Shown one piece after another: positions 7,641 to 15,779 of a stretch of DNA of 26,094 bases. The stretch spans positions 1 through 26,094 of the forward strand of contig CAYMBJ010000057.1 of NCBI GenBank assembly GCA_964388665.1, in the 5' to 3' direction. The notes below the pieces were generated by a model. That model was not told the DNA's origin and did no database searches. It was given only the letters and a program-made list of their open reading frames with translations. This DNA comes from CALCCV01 sp964388665. Lineage in GTDB: Bacteria; Bdellovibrionota; Bdellovibrionia; Bdellovibrionales; Bdellovibrionaceae. Position numbers and translations under genes: made by a program. Numbering within the stretch: position 1 is the first letter of the stretch; each line of letters starts with the position of its first letter.

Positions 7641-8633
7641 ATGAGAGCAATTTCAAACGGAATCTATGCCCTTCGAACACTGACATCTATGACCCTATTC
7701 GGTTCAAAGTCATTGCTAACGTCATCAATAAAGTCATTGCTAATGATTTTCCTATCTAAGATTGCAGCACTATTTGTCGCTGTTGCCGGTATTGGAATTG
7801 CCGTGCCCTGCCATGCGGTTGTCTACGGAGTCGATGATCGCAGGGAGCCTTTTTTGGAGAGTCGCACTTGGTTGCTAGAGGCCTCGCGCTCCGTGGTCGC
7901 CGTGGTCAGAGACACGGCCTTTCGCCCGCTTGAGGACGGTTCCTTTAAGCTAAAATCGCTGGCATTGAACAAGCCCTATAAGCTTTGCGAAGGTGAAAAG
8001 TATTATGATCAACCCTTTGCCGCCTTTTGCACCGGCTTTTTGATCTCGCCAACAAAAATTATGACGGCTGGACATTGCTTCAAGGATTGGAAGTGCAACG
8101 AGGTGCGCTTTGTTTTGGATTTTCAGATTTTGCTCGATCAAGTGTCAGACCCAATGAGCGCCACCATCGTGCAAAAATCACAGATTAGAGCCTGCAAAAA
8201 AATCATCAGCTCTCAAGTCAACGTCGATGATGACAAGATCGATTTCGCTATAGTTGAGTTGGAGCAACCAGTGACGGACAGGGCCCCACTGTCCATCTCA
8301 TCAGCCGCCAATATCAAATCCAGTGACGAGCTGGTGGTGATTGCGCACACGGCTGGGCTCCCCAAAAAAATAATTCCTGGCGGAAGCCTCATTGGTCACC
8401 AAATTTTTCGCTCCTTTATTCGCGCCGACACCAGCAAATTTAGCTCTGGTGCTCCGGTCCTCAATGCACACAACCAATCCGTCGTGGGCATTTTGGTGGG
8501 CGGCGAAGCCGATTGGATCACCATCGGTGATCCCGCCACTGACAAAAACTGGTGCCGACGCGCCAATGTCTGCACCGACCACGCCTGTGCGGGCGAGCGC
8601 ATGACTCGCATCGAAAAAATTCCAAATCTCTAA
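7641..8633 (+). CDS. Secreted trypsin-like serine protease (S1 family)
   Basis: The chymotrypsin fold triad is visible: H145 in 'MTAGHC', D201 in 'DFAIVEL' and S269 in 'KFSSGAPV', the equivalent of GDSGGP. Several cysteines (130, 146, 151, 185, 305, 311, 316) could form disulfides. Export is expected from a hydrophobic helix at about 36-55. The first 34 residues (starting at 7641) precede that helix and are unusual for a signal peptide; starting at the ATG at 7743 would give a clean signal of MIFLSKIAALF type and 296 residues. I keep the longer frame because AGGTGG stands before it. A 14-base direct repeat (7706-7719 and 7730-7743) inside the extension supports late growth of the N-terminus. 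Substrate unknown; a predator or scavenger would use it against peptides. Confidence 0.85.
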   Translation: MRAISNGIYALRTLTSMTLFGSKSLLTSSIKSLLMIFLSKIAALFVAVAGIGIAVPCHAVVYGVDDRREPFLESRTWLLEASRSVVAVVRDTAFRPLEDGSFKLKSLALNKPYKLCEGEKYYDQPFAAFCTGFLISPTKIMTAGHCFKDWKCNEVRFVLDFQILLDQVSDPMSATIVQKSQIRACKKIISSQVNVDDDKIDFAIVELEQPVTDRAPLSISSAANIKSSDELVVIAHTAGLPKKIIPGGSLIGHQIFRSFIRADTSKFSSGAPVLNAHNQSVVGILVGGEADWITIGDPATDKNWCRRANVCTDHACAGERMTRIEKIPNL

Positions 8634-8687
8634 TTCAAATCCTCAATGGTCCTAGACCAATTCCTCCAATTGTGCGAATCTTTGGTG

Positions 8688-10118
8688 ATGACTGCAAATA
8701 ATTCCGAAACGACCAAGGCCGTACTCGTGGCCATTCAACTGCCCAACATCGATACAGCAGAACTGCAGAGCTCTTTGCAAGAGCTTCGGCGACTCGTAAC
8801 CACCTTGGGATATTCTGTGGTTGGCCAAGTGACACAGCGGCGAAGCTCTGAGCGCTCAGCAAGTGTGCTCGGGCAGGGAAAACTGCAGGAGCTCGCACAA
8901 TGGACAGGCGGTTCGGGCACAATCGCTGCTAAGGTGGAGCATAAAAAATCAAAAGCAGCGCTAAAATGGGAACAGGATTCCGACGATGAAGGTCGTGGAG
9001 ATGAAGATAGTGAAAATGAAGCTAGCGAAGAGGAAAGCACTGCCGAAGCAGGAGAGGCAAGCCTTGTCACTGATAGCGCCGACGTGGTCATAGTTGACTG
9101 CGATTTGAGCCCATCGCAACTGCGAAACCTCGAGAGTGCCACCGGTGTTCCCGTGCTTGATCGCACCGGAGTCATCATTGAAATTTTCAGTCGACATGCG
9201 CGCACCAAGTCGGCACGCCTTCAGGTGGAGATCGCCAGACTCACCTACTTGGCGCCACGTTTGCGCGAAACGGGCGGTGGCGGCGATCGACAAGGTGGCG
9301 GCATCGGCAGCAAAGGTGCCGGAGAAACCGCTCTGGAATTAGATAAACGCAAGATTCGCGACCGAATCAAAGAGCTCAAGCAAGAATTGGCAGCCATCGG
9401 CAATGAGCACCAAACTCGGCGCGCGCAACGCGAGCAAGAGCTCACCATAGCGCTGGTGGGATACACCAATGCGGGAAAATCCTCATTGATGCGCGCAATC
9501 ACTGGCAGCGAAGTCCTGGTGGCAGACAAATTGTTTGCCACATTGGACACAACAGTGCGTGCTCTTTATCCCGAATCTCGACCAAAGATTCTGGTATCAG
9601 ACACTGTGGGCTTTATTAAAAAACTTCCGCACGACCTGGTGGCCTCCTTTAAATCCACTCTCGATGAAGCCCTCCACGCCTCATTGCTCCTATTTGTAGT
9701 GGACGCCTCTGACCCCTCGTTTCGCTCACAACTTGAGGTCACACAGTCCGTGCTCAATGAAGTTGGCGCAACAGAAGTGCCGCGACTCTTGGTCTTGAAC
9801 AAGCGAGATCAAATCCCAGAAGAGCAGCAACAGCAACTGCAGCAGGAATTTCCGGAGGCCATCATCATCTCCACCCGAAACAAAGATGACCTCTTGGCTT
9901 TGCGCGAACGCGTCTTGAGCCATTTCGAAAGTGATATGATCGACACCGACGTTTTTGTACCCTATTCCGCCAAAGGCATCGTCGGTGAAATTCGCTCACG
10001 AGCGCGCGTACTTTCCGAATCCTATGACGAATCCGGCACGACCTTTCATCTACGCACCTCAAATGAAACCCTAGCCTACATTAAAAGGCTCCTGAAAAAC
10101 TCAGATACAGGCTCCTGA
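8688..10118 (+). CDS. hflX: HflX ribosome-associated GTPase with acidic insertion
   Basis: HflX splits stalled 70S ribosomes and acts in heat and antibiotic stress. In the frame from 8646 the G motifs are GYTNAGKS (272-279), DTVGF (319-323), NKRD (385-388) and a G5-like ISTRNK (408-413); the glycine-rich linker and 'ARTKSARLQVEIARLTYLAPR' helix before them are hallmark HflX sequence. I prefer the ATG at 8688 (MTANNSE), since the 14 residues before it look non-conserved. The N-terminal domain carries a 45-residue insertion (about 98-142) that is basic, then very rich in Asp, Glu and Ser; ordinary HflX lacks it. The 3' end has a 23-base tandem duplication that sets the present stop. Confidence 0.93.
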   Translation: MTANNSETTKAVLVAIQLPNIDTAELQSSLQELRRLVTTLGYSVVGQVTQRRSSERSASVLGQGKLQELAQWTGGSGTIAAKVEHKKSKAALKWEQDSDDEGRGDEDSENEASEEESTAEAGEASLVTDSADVVIVDCDLSPSQLRNLESATGVPVLDRTGVIIEIFSRHARTKSARLQVEIARLTYLAPRLRETGGGGDRQGGGIGSKGAGETALELDKRKIRDRIKELKQELAAIGNEHQTRRAQREQELTIALVGYTNAGKSSLMRAITGSEVLVADKLFATLDTTVRALYPESRPKILVSDTVGFIKKLPHDLVASFKSTLDEALHASLLLFVVDASDPSFRSQLEVTQSVLNEVGATEVPRLLVLNKRDQIPEEQQQQLQQEFPEAIIISTRNKDDLLALRERVLSHFESDMIDTDVFVPYSAKGIVGEIRSRARVLSESYDESGTTFHLRTSNETLAYIKRLLKNSDTGS

Positions 10119-10122
10119 AAAA
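10086..10122 (+). repeat. 23-base tandem duplication at the hflX 3' end
   Basis: AGGCTCCTGAAAAA is present at 10086-10099 and again at 10109-10122. Because 23 is not a multiple of three, the first copy is read as RLLKN and the second, in another frame, supplies the TGA stop of hflX. Confidence 0.6.
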
Positions 10123-10140
10123 TGGACAACGGATAAATTT

Positions 10141-10548
10141 TTGGACCACCTTGACATTCCTGTGGATCTCCCCAGGTTCATTTGGGTGAGAGTATATCGT
10201 TCAACAAAATTTTTTTTGTATGCTTTTTCGCTCTTTGGATTCTTTTCGCTGTATTGCACGCAGGGAAAAGCCAATCCTCGCTCGGCACATTTTGAAAGCT
10301 TACCTAGACTAAAGAACGAAGGATCACAACTCAGGGGCAGCGCCGCCTATGCTCCGCTCAGTTGTTTTGCGAATACAAGCGAAGCCTCACGCCCCAGCCA
10401 TTGGCACTTTCTGGATTTCACTCATTGCGATCTTGAGTGGGATTTGGCTCATGACACCCTATCAAAAGGTGCAACACAACCTGCGCCTCTCACTATTTCC
10501 CTGAGAACACTGCGTGTGCAAACTGGCCTAAGCCCTCCCCTAGCATAA
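10141..10548 (+). CDS. Doubtful secreted or membrane protein
   Basis: A 135-codon frame from TTG, with a possible GTG at 10186. It contains a hydrophobic stretch (about residues 24-43, 'FFLYAFSLFGFFSLYC') followed by QGKANPRSA, which could be a signal peptide with cleavage after 'KA', and then a composition without domain pattern, containing several cysteines and histidines. There is no good ribosome site. It follows hflX on the same strand with 22 bases between. I do not recognise it and it may be a chance frame or a decayed gene. Confidence 0.3.
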   Translation: MDHLDIPVDLPRFIWVRVYRSTKFFLYAFSLFGFFSLYCTQGKANPRSAHFESLPRLKNEGSQLRGSAAYAPLSCFANTSEASRPSHWHFLDFTHCDLEWDLAHDTLSKGATQPAPLTISLRTLRVQTGLSPPLA

Positions 10549-10610
10549 ATCTATCGTTAGGTATTTTTCTATAAGAATTTTAAATCATTTTCTTTTAAAT
10601 AAGAGGTTAT

Positions 10611-10808
10611 ATGAACTTACGCCAATTTTCTATTGCTTTTCTAATTTCTGCTTTGCCCATGGCGGTCATTGCCGACCCCAGCATTGCACTGAACAGAGGG
10701 GACTTTATCGCAGCTGAAACCGTCAATCGAGAGGGTGAAAGCATCGTTCGCGTAAAGCTCAGCAAGTCAGGAAAGGCAAAGCTCAAAAAGCTCACTTTCA
10801 CAGAGTGA
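10611..10808 (+). CDS. Tiny secreted protein of unknown function
   Basis: A 65-residue product with a clean signal peptide (MNLRQFSIAFLISALPMAVIA, cleavage before DPS) and a 44-residue mature part that is basic at its end (KLSKSGKAKLKKLTFTE). The ATG follows AAGAGG at a good distance, in an AT-rich leader. The opposite strand is open over the same bases but has no ribosome site. The mature part has the length of one small beta fold or a peptide effector; nothing identifies it. It is followed 13 bases later by a perfect palindrome. Confidence 0.6.
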   Translation: MNLRQFSIAFLISALPMAVIADPSIALNRGDFIAAETVNREGESIVRVKLSKSGKAKLKKLTFTE

Positions 10809-10821
10809 TCTTATCATTCCA

Positions 10822-10877
10822 TTTTGCCCCTCTGAAAGATCGCAATGTATACATTGCGATCTTTCAGAGGGGCAAAA
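10822..10877. repeat. Perfect 56-bp palindrome without a loop
   Basis: The 28 bases 10822-10849, starting TTTTGCCCCTCTGAAAGATC, are followed at once by their exact reverse complement (10850-10877), with no mismatch and no spacer. It stands between a plus-strand gene ending at 10808 and a minus-strand gene ending at 10946, a place where a bidirectional terminator would be expected. Each transcript would form the hairpin, but ends in AAAA instead of a U-tract, so it is not a standard intrinsic terminator. Confidence 0.9.
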
Positions 10878-10945
10878 ACAAGGCACAAATCCAACAAAGG
10901 CGCGTCAATAAACAATGTGGGATCGAAGAATTCAGCAACTAGTAA

Positions 10946-11572
10946 CTAAAGTTTGCACAACTGGCGATCATGCCAACGACTCAAAGTTATCAGTGACAAG
11001 ATGGCACCCAAAAGGGCAAAAAACATATCGCTCTGAGTGTCCCAAACATCACCCTGTGTTCCAAGAAAGGCCTCTGCCCCTTCACCAGAAAGCAATGCGA
11101 CCCACCACTCAATCAATTCATAAAATGCACTGAAAGCCAGGCACACCGAAACGACAAAGAGATTGAGCCAAAAGCCTCGCGACACCACTCGCTTTCGCAA
11201 CAGAATTTCGCGCGCCAACAGTGCCGGCACGAAGCCTTGAGCAAAGCGACCAAGACGATCATAATGATTGCGCGACAAATCCAAAGCATCCTGAAGCCAA
11301 AACCCCAAAGGAACTTCTGCATAAGTGTATCGTCCGCCGAAAAAAAGAATCACCGAATGCACACAAATGAGCGCCATAAGAATGGGCGTGATCTTGTTGC
11401 GAGCTAAGAACCATCCCACAAATAGAAGCCCAATAAATCCAGGAACCACCTCAAGATACCATGTGAAGCGGTCCTTTGGTGCAATTCCGCTCCAAAGCAA
11501 TACACACCAAGAGGAGATCCACAAAATCCAGAGCAAGTACGGAGGGCTTCTTCGATCAGAGATTAGCACCAT
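10946..11572 (-). CDS. YjdF/DUF2238-family membrane protein
   Basis: From the ATG at 11572 the product has 208 residues with about six membrane helices. The best fit to family DUF2238 (YjdF) lies in the C-terminal half: 'NHYDRLGRFAQGFVPALLAREIL', then 'AFYELIEWWVALL' and 'GTQGDVWDTQSDMFFALLGA'. The conserved Asp, Arg, Glu, Trp and Gly residues sit at the ends of helices. The molecular function of the family is unknown. The frame stays open 25 codons further upstream, but that part overlaps the cytochrome gene before it; the chosen start is 11 bases after the cytochrome stop, so the two are probably cotranscribed. Confidence 0.8.
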   Translation of the reverse strand: MVLISDRRSPPYLLWILWISSWCVLLWSGIAPKDRFTWYLEVVPGFIGLLFVGWFLARNKITPILMALICVHSVILFFGGRYTYAEVPLGFWLQDALDLSRNHYDRLGRFAQGFVPALLAREILLRKRVVSRGFWLNLFVVSVCLAFSAFYELIEWWVALLSGEGAEAFLGTQGDVWDTQSDMFFALLGAILSLITLSRWHDRQLCKL

Positions 11573-11582
11573 ACAAGGGATC

Positions 11583-11921
11583 TCATTCTGCCTTGCCAGG
11601 CTTGAGATCCATGGCCAACTCATCACCATTATTAATGCCATCGCCATCAGAGTCCATTAGCGTCAGCTTGAGCCAGTTATCAGGGTCATGGGGATCTTTT
11701 CCTCTTACGATGACCTCAAAAAAATCATAGCCAAAATCATTGAGCGCCTTGCCACTTTTGTGACAAGTATTGCACCGGTTGGACACCTTTGCCTCTGGAA
11801 AGTGAGAGAAAAGGTAATTGAGATAGATTTTCTCTGCAAAAGCCGGAGCTGCGACCATCTGAAAACCCAGAAACAAACCCAGGCAAAGAACGACATTTTT
11901 AATAAATTTATTATTCATCAT
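11583..11921 (-). CDS. Small monoheme cytochrome c with EF-hand-like loop
   Basis: A 112-residue exported protein: signal peptide (MMNNKFIKNVVLCLGLFLG, cleavage after APAFA at about 29), one heme motif CNTCH (50-54), and a calcium-loop motif DSDGDGINNGDE (90-101) of the thrombospondin-3/EF-hand type. Between them 'LNDFGYDFF' and 'DNWLKL' are typical of small delta-proteobacterial and bdellovibrio periplasmic cytochromes of this build. The frame is open to an ATG at 12032, but the signal peptide only begins at 11921; neither start has a good ribosome site. Electron partner unknown. It is followed directly by the DUF2238 gene. Confidence 0.8.
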   Translation of the reverse strand: MMNNKFIKNVVLCLGLFLGFQMVAAPAFAEKIYLNYLFSHFPEAKVSNRCNTCHKSGKALNDFGYDFFEVIVRGKDPHDPDNWLKLTLMDSDGDGINNGDELAMDLKPGKAE

Positions 11922-12051
11922 GGGGAGTTCAATACCACTTTTAGGGAAAGAAGTCTCCAGAACTCTAAATGCCTGCAAAAGTTTCTGACTCCCGGCCGCA
12001 AAGGATTTGGTCAGCGGCCCAAGAGGTGCCATTTAAATGTATTCCAGGTCT

Positions 12052-13086
12052 TCAATTGTTTTTCTTTAGGACTTTGATATTGTCAAAAATTACATACATA
12101 TCTTCAGTTGGAGCGTACCTGCTATCATTGCCTCCGGAAAACACATTCACAAAAAGTTTGTCAATTGCTAGTTTATTGGTTTTACGAAAGTCTAAGCCGA
12201 CTCGCCTGGAGAGCTCTAAACCATTTACCAAAACCTTCACTTCACCGTTCTTTGCGCCAACCGTGTTCATTTTGACTTGGTAATTGATAAGATTCCAGCG
12301 ATTTCTAAATTTCTTAATATCCAACAAACCCTTGGTGCAAAAGCTAGTAGAGTTGCAGTTCCAAAAAAAGGCATCTCCATTTGATGGCCGCTCTTTTTGA
12401 TCTATATGGTATACATAGGAAACTAGCGTATATAGGCTCGATATCTCCCACCAATTGATTCGCGCAGACCATCCGTTGTAGCCATCTGGTTCTCGGCCAC
12501 CAGTGCCAGCATCTCCGCCTCTCAGGCCAATTATTTTTCCACCACGCCCCTGGAAATTTCGGCTCAAAAAAAGTTCAAATTGCAGCGAAACCTCGTTGGA
12601 AACAGAAATAGGCACCATCCATGAAGCTCCGGAGTCGTCGTAGCCATAAACATTCTTGGGCAATTTAATTTTTAATGATTTTGAGTCTTTAAAACCCTTT
12701 ACTATTTCTGCTCTTACTTTTGATTTCTCCAAAGCGGTACCGCCACCTCCTTTGGTGACGCCACGATTGGTCTGCAAGGCATAACTGCCAAAATCACGCG
12801 AGAGACTTGAGCCAGTGTATATACCAATGGAGTTTTTTTCGAAGTTCTGACTGAAAATCGTTGTCCATTGACTTTGAGCAGATGTCTTAAAGTTAGGGCC
12901 TTTCTCATTATGATCAGCATTTTCAATTTTCTCATCATTAGCAACGAGCAATCCACCGCCGGCGTCTGTTGAAACAGATTCGGAATTTTTGGGCGCACAA
13001 TTTTGAAAAAATGGCAAAACTGCAATGACCCCAAAAATCAAGACCGCTACACTCACCGGAATTTTGAAACTTTTAAATCCAAACAA
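12052..13086 (-). CDS. Lipoprotein with polysaccharide lyase 14-like domain
   Basis: A 344-residue protein starting at TTG with AAGGGA upstream. A long hydrophobic N-terminus ends 'FFQNC', lipidated cysteine 30, a lipobox style common in Bdellovibrio. After a linker (31-70) the rest folds as beta strands. The order 'GKIIGLRGG', 'GWSARINWW', 'LVSYVYHIDQ', then 'NLINYQVKMNTVGAKNGEV', 'VLVNG', and 'LFVNVFSGGNDSRYAP' with a closing 'VIFDNIKV' matches polysaccharide lyase family 14 and its jelly-roll relatives. These bind or cleave alginate and similar glycans. Whether the catalytic residues are present cannot be judged by eye, so lyase activity is unproven. A second protein with a related domain is at 24226. 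Confidence 0.7.
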   Translation of the reverse strand: MFGFKSFKIPVSVAVLIFGVIAVLPFFQNCAPKNSESVSTDAGGGLLVANDEKIENADHNEKGPNFKTSAQSQWTTIFSQNFEKNSIGIYTGSSLSRDFGSYALQTNRGVTKGGGGTALEKSKVRAEIVKGFKDSKSLKIKLPKNVYGYDDSGASWMVPISVSNEVSLQFELFLSRNFQGRGGKIIGLRGGDAGTGGREPDGYNGWSARINWWEISSLYTLVSYVYHIDQKERPSNGDAFFWNCNSTSFCTKGLLDIKKFRNRWNLINYQVKMNTVGAKNGEVKVLVNGLELSRRVGLDFRKTNKLAIDKLFVNVFSGGNDSRYAPTEDMYVIFDNIKVLKKNN

Positions 13087-13286
13087 ATTGAATTCCCTTC
13101 TTTAAAAGACAAATCCCAGCTAACTGCACTTAGAGACCAATCTCTGAATACTACACAGTTGCCCCGCTCTAATCCATCAAAATCCCAATCTGACTCATTT
13201 TGAGAGCTTGCAAAAGAGTCAAATTGCTTTTTGCTCATCAGTAGAGCCAGGCACAGGGGCAACAGCAATGCCCATCAGTTAAGAAA

Positions 13287-14150
13287 CTACAAATCTAACA
13301 GTGCCAGGACTCTTTCTGATCGATGGCCACGCTGGCGCATCACCACGTAGAACTTCTGAAAGAGTGCTTTGAACTCGTGCACCACAAAGAGTTTTTTTTC
13401 TTTAAGGTCTCTTTCTGCCCCTATTCTAGGGATGACAATCAGAGTGTTCGTTTCGATGGCCAATAAGCGAAGCAATGCAATATCATCGATGTATCCTCGC
13501 ACATTCACTCTCATCTTTTGATTTTTGAAATAGGCTTCAATTTCGGAAGTCGCTGGATTGCTCTTTGCTGGCAAATAGACACCTCGCTTTTCAAGAGTTC
13601 CTCCGAGCGGCGCCGAGCCCTTTTTGTTTCTACCCACAATGCAAAAGGGCTCTTTGGCAACTTCTCTCTGTATGAGGGGCTCATTTTCGGAGTGTGGAAA
13701 TGGCACGTCACAAAGGACGGCATCCAAATGAAAGCTCTGTAGCCAAGTCAGCAAAGTCGCCGAATCGCCAACATCAACACTGATCTCGCACTCGCCACGT
13801 TCGAGTATTGGTTTCAAAAGCTTTACCTGCAGATTCTTGGAAAGCCCACCAATAGCGCCAAAACGCACAGAGGACTGAGCACCTCCCGCTCTGAGTCCAT
13901 CCACCAGCTCCTTGCCCTGCCGAAAAATCTCTTCGGCTTGAACAAAAACACTCTGCCCAGCTTCGGTCAGAGTGAGCTTTTTTGAGGTTGAGCGAACAAT
14001 CAGTTTTTTTCCTAAAAAATCTTCTAGACTTGCCACCTGAAGGCTGACCGCTGACTGTGCGATTCTCAGCTTTACAGCCGCCTTAGTGAAGCTCTCTTCC
14101 TTAGCCACTGTCCAAAAATAGTAGAGATGGTGATAATTGAGCCATTCCAT
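13287..14150 (-). CDS. nhaR: LysR-family regulator, NhaR type
   Basis: A 287-residue LysR regulator. The N-terminus MEWLNYHHLYYFWTVAKE is the signature start of the NhaR branch; the helix-turn-helix covers about residues 4-62 (AAVKLRIAQSAVSLQVASLE) and the effector-binding domain about 90-287. NhaR in enterobacteria senses sodium and activates the Na+/H+ antiporter nhaA. No antiporter is nearby; instead the gene is divergent from icd-sbtA-sbtB, and sbtA encodes a sodium-driven bicarbonate carrier. Control of that operon is the natural inference from LysR layout. The effector is unknown. Confidence 0.85.
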   Translation of the reverse strand: MEWLNYHHLYYFWTVAKEESFTKAAVKLRIAQSAVSLQVASLEDFLGKKLIVRSTSKKLTLTEAGQSVFVQAEEIFRQGKELVDGLRAGGAQSSVRFGAIGGLSKNLQVKLLKPILERGECEISVDVGDSATLLTWLQSFHLDAVLCDVPFPHSENEPLIQREVAKEPFCIVGRNKKGSAPLGGTLEKRGVYLPAKSNPATSEIEAYFKNQKMRVNVRGYIDDIALLRLLAIETNTLIVIPRIGAERDLKEKKLFVVHEFKALFQKFYVVMRQRGHRSERVLALLDL

Positions 14151-14162
14151 ATCACTCTCATC

Positions 14163-14182
14163 TTATATATTTACTATATGAA
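14163..14182. promoter_or_regulatory. Candidate LysR box between nhaR and icd
   Basis: TTATATATTTACTATATGAA holds ATATA (14165-14169) and TATAT (14175-14179) separated by five bases, the inverted layout of a LysR-type operator (T-N11-A). It lies 13 bases upstream of the nhaR ATG and about 75 bases before icd, suited to autoregulation and divergent control. Because the whole spacer is AT-rich, chance is a real alternative. Confidence 0.4.
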
Positions 14183-14254
14183 GTTCAACTATTTTATATG
14201 TTTTATTTCTTAGTAAAAAACCCCGAGAATGTGGTCATAAGGAGGAACGATAAG

Positions 14255-15703
14255 ATGATAGTACCAAGAATAACAGTGGCCCACGGTGATGGAATTGGAC
14301 CTGAAATTATGGCAGCGACTCTGAGCTTGCTCGAAAAGGCCGGTGCAAATTTGGCCATCGACACCATCGAAATCGGCGAGAAGGTCTACAATCGAGGGTT
14401 GAACGCAGGAATTGAAGACTCTGCGTGGGAAAAGCTGACCGACAACAAGATCTTTTTAAAAGCTCCGATCACCACTCCCCAAGGTGGCGGCTTTAAGAGT
14501 TTAAATGTCACCGTCAGAAAATCCTTAGGCCTCTATGCCAACGTTCGCCCCTGTCGCTCCTATGCTCCCTTTGTGAGAACCAAACATCCCAATATGGATC
14601 TCGTCATCATTCGCGAAAACGAAGAGGACCTGTATGCCGGCATTGAACATAGGCAGACTGACGAAGTCTATCAGTGCTTGAAACTGATCACTCGCCCCGG
14701 TTGCGAAAAGATTGTTCGCTACGCTTTTGAATACGCAAAAAGAGCCGGTCGAAAAAAAGTGACCTGTTTTACCAAGGACAACATCATGAAAATGACAGAT
14801 GGACTCTTTCATCGAGTTTTTGACGAAATCAGTGCCGAGTATCCTGAAATCGAAAAAGAGCACTGGATCGTGGACATTGGTGCTGCAAAAATGGCTGACA
14901 CTCCGGAGATCTTTGATGTTATTGTCATGCCCAACCTCTACGGCGATATACTAAGTGATGTGTCAGCGCAGATTGCCGGCTCCGTTGGCTTGGCTGGATC
15001 TTCAAATATCGGCGAAAACTGCGCCATGTTTGAGGCCATTCATGGCTCTGCACCAAGACGCGGAGGTCAAAATCTCGCAAATCCCAGCGGCCTGATGCTG
15101 GCAAGCGTGCAAATGCTTGTGCACATGGGTCAGGGCGAAGTGGCACAAAAAATTCACAACGCCTGGCTAAAGACCATGGAAGACGGAGTTCACACCTACG
15201 ATCTTTATCGCGATGGAATGAGCAAACAAAAAGTGGGCACCAAAGAATTTTCTGAGGCCGTTTCGCAGAGACTTGGCGAGGAACCAAGTCGTCTGGTGCG
15301 AGCCAAGTATTCAAATGAAGCTCCGCTTCACCTGAAGTACGAAAAATCCAACAAACCTGTGGCAAAAAAGGAGTTGATTGGTGTAGATGTTTTTGTTCAA
15401 GAAAACGATCGCAACCCAGATCACTTGGCCGAGCGGTTAAAAACGGTCATTAAGAATTTGCCACTCGATCTGCAAATGATCACCAATCGCGGCGTGAAAG
15501 TTTACCCACAAGGCGTGAAAGAGACCTTCAAAACCGACCATTGGCGGTGTCGGTTGGTAACAAAAAATGGTGGCATCAGCAATCCAGGCGTGCTGTGGAT
15601 GCTGATGCGCGAGTTCAGTCAAGAGAATTTAGAAGTCATAAAGACTGAAAACCTGTATCGCTTTGACGGCGAAAAGGGATACTCTCTTGGCCAGGGCCAA
15701 TAA
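14255..15703 (+). CDS. icd: Isocitrate dehydrogenase with C-terminal extension
   Basis: Converts isocitrate to 2-oxoglutarate and CO2 in the citric acid cycle. From the ATG preceded by AAGGAGG the product has 482 residues. Substrate residues are present: S82, N84, R88 and R98 in 'KSLNVTVRKSLGLYANVRP', R120, Y127 and K174; metal ligands D231 and D235 in 'LYGDILSD'. In the coenzyme loop 'HGSAPRRGGQNLANP' the usual Lys-Tyr of NADP enzymes is replaced by Arg-Arg (268-269), still basic, so NADP use is likely but unproven. About 140 residues after position 340 form the extra domain known from Thermus and Rickettsia enzymes. First gene of an operon with sbtA and sbtB, 77 bases ahead of sbtA. Confidence 0.92.
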   Translation: MIVPRITVAHGDGIGPEIMAATLSLLEKAGANLAIDTIEIGEKVYNRGLNAGIEDSAWEKLTDNKIFLKAPITTPQGGGFKSLNVTVRKSLGLYANVRPCRSYAPFVRTKHPNMDLVIIRENEEDLYAGIEHRQTDEVYQCLKLITRPGCEKIVRYAFEYAKRAGRKKVTCFTKDNIMKMTDGLFHRVFDEISAEYPEIEKEHWIVDIGAAKMADTPEIFDVIVMPNLYGDILSDVSAQIAGSVGLAGSSNIGENCAMFEAIHGSAPRRGGQNLANPSGLMLASVQMLVHMGQGEVAQKIHNAWLKTMEDGVHTYDLYRDGMSKQKVGTKEFSEAVSQRLGEEPSRLVRAKYSNEAPLHLKYEKSNKPVAKKELIGVDVFVQENDRNPDHLAERLKTVIKNLPLDLQMITNRGVKVYPQGVKETFKTDHWRCRLVTKNGGISNPGVLWMLMREFSQENLEVIKTENLYRFDGEKGYSLGQGQ

Positions 15704-15721
15704 GGGTCCACGGGCATGGAA

Positions 15722-15753
15722 TTGCTGCAATAGGTGATTGCGAATTGTAGCAA
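15722..15753 (+). promoter_or_regulatory. Stem-loop in the icd-sbtA spacer
   Basis: TTGCT (15722-15726) pairs with AGCAA (15749-15753), and nested inside GCAAT (15727-15731) pairs with ATTGC (15737-15741). It has no U-tract, so it is not a classic terminator. It may set the ratio of icd to sbtA transcripts or protect an end; this is a guess. Confidence 0.3.
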
Positions 15754-15779
15754 CTCCGTAAAAGAAAGAAGGAATCATT

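Noticed and set aside
10822..10877. Intrinsic terminator
   Set aside because: The stem is perfect, but both transcripts end in A's rather than a U-tract, so it is reported as a palindrome instead.
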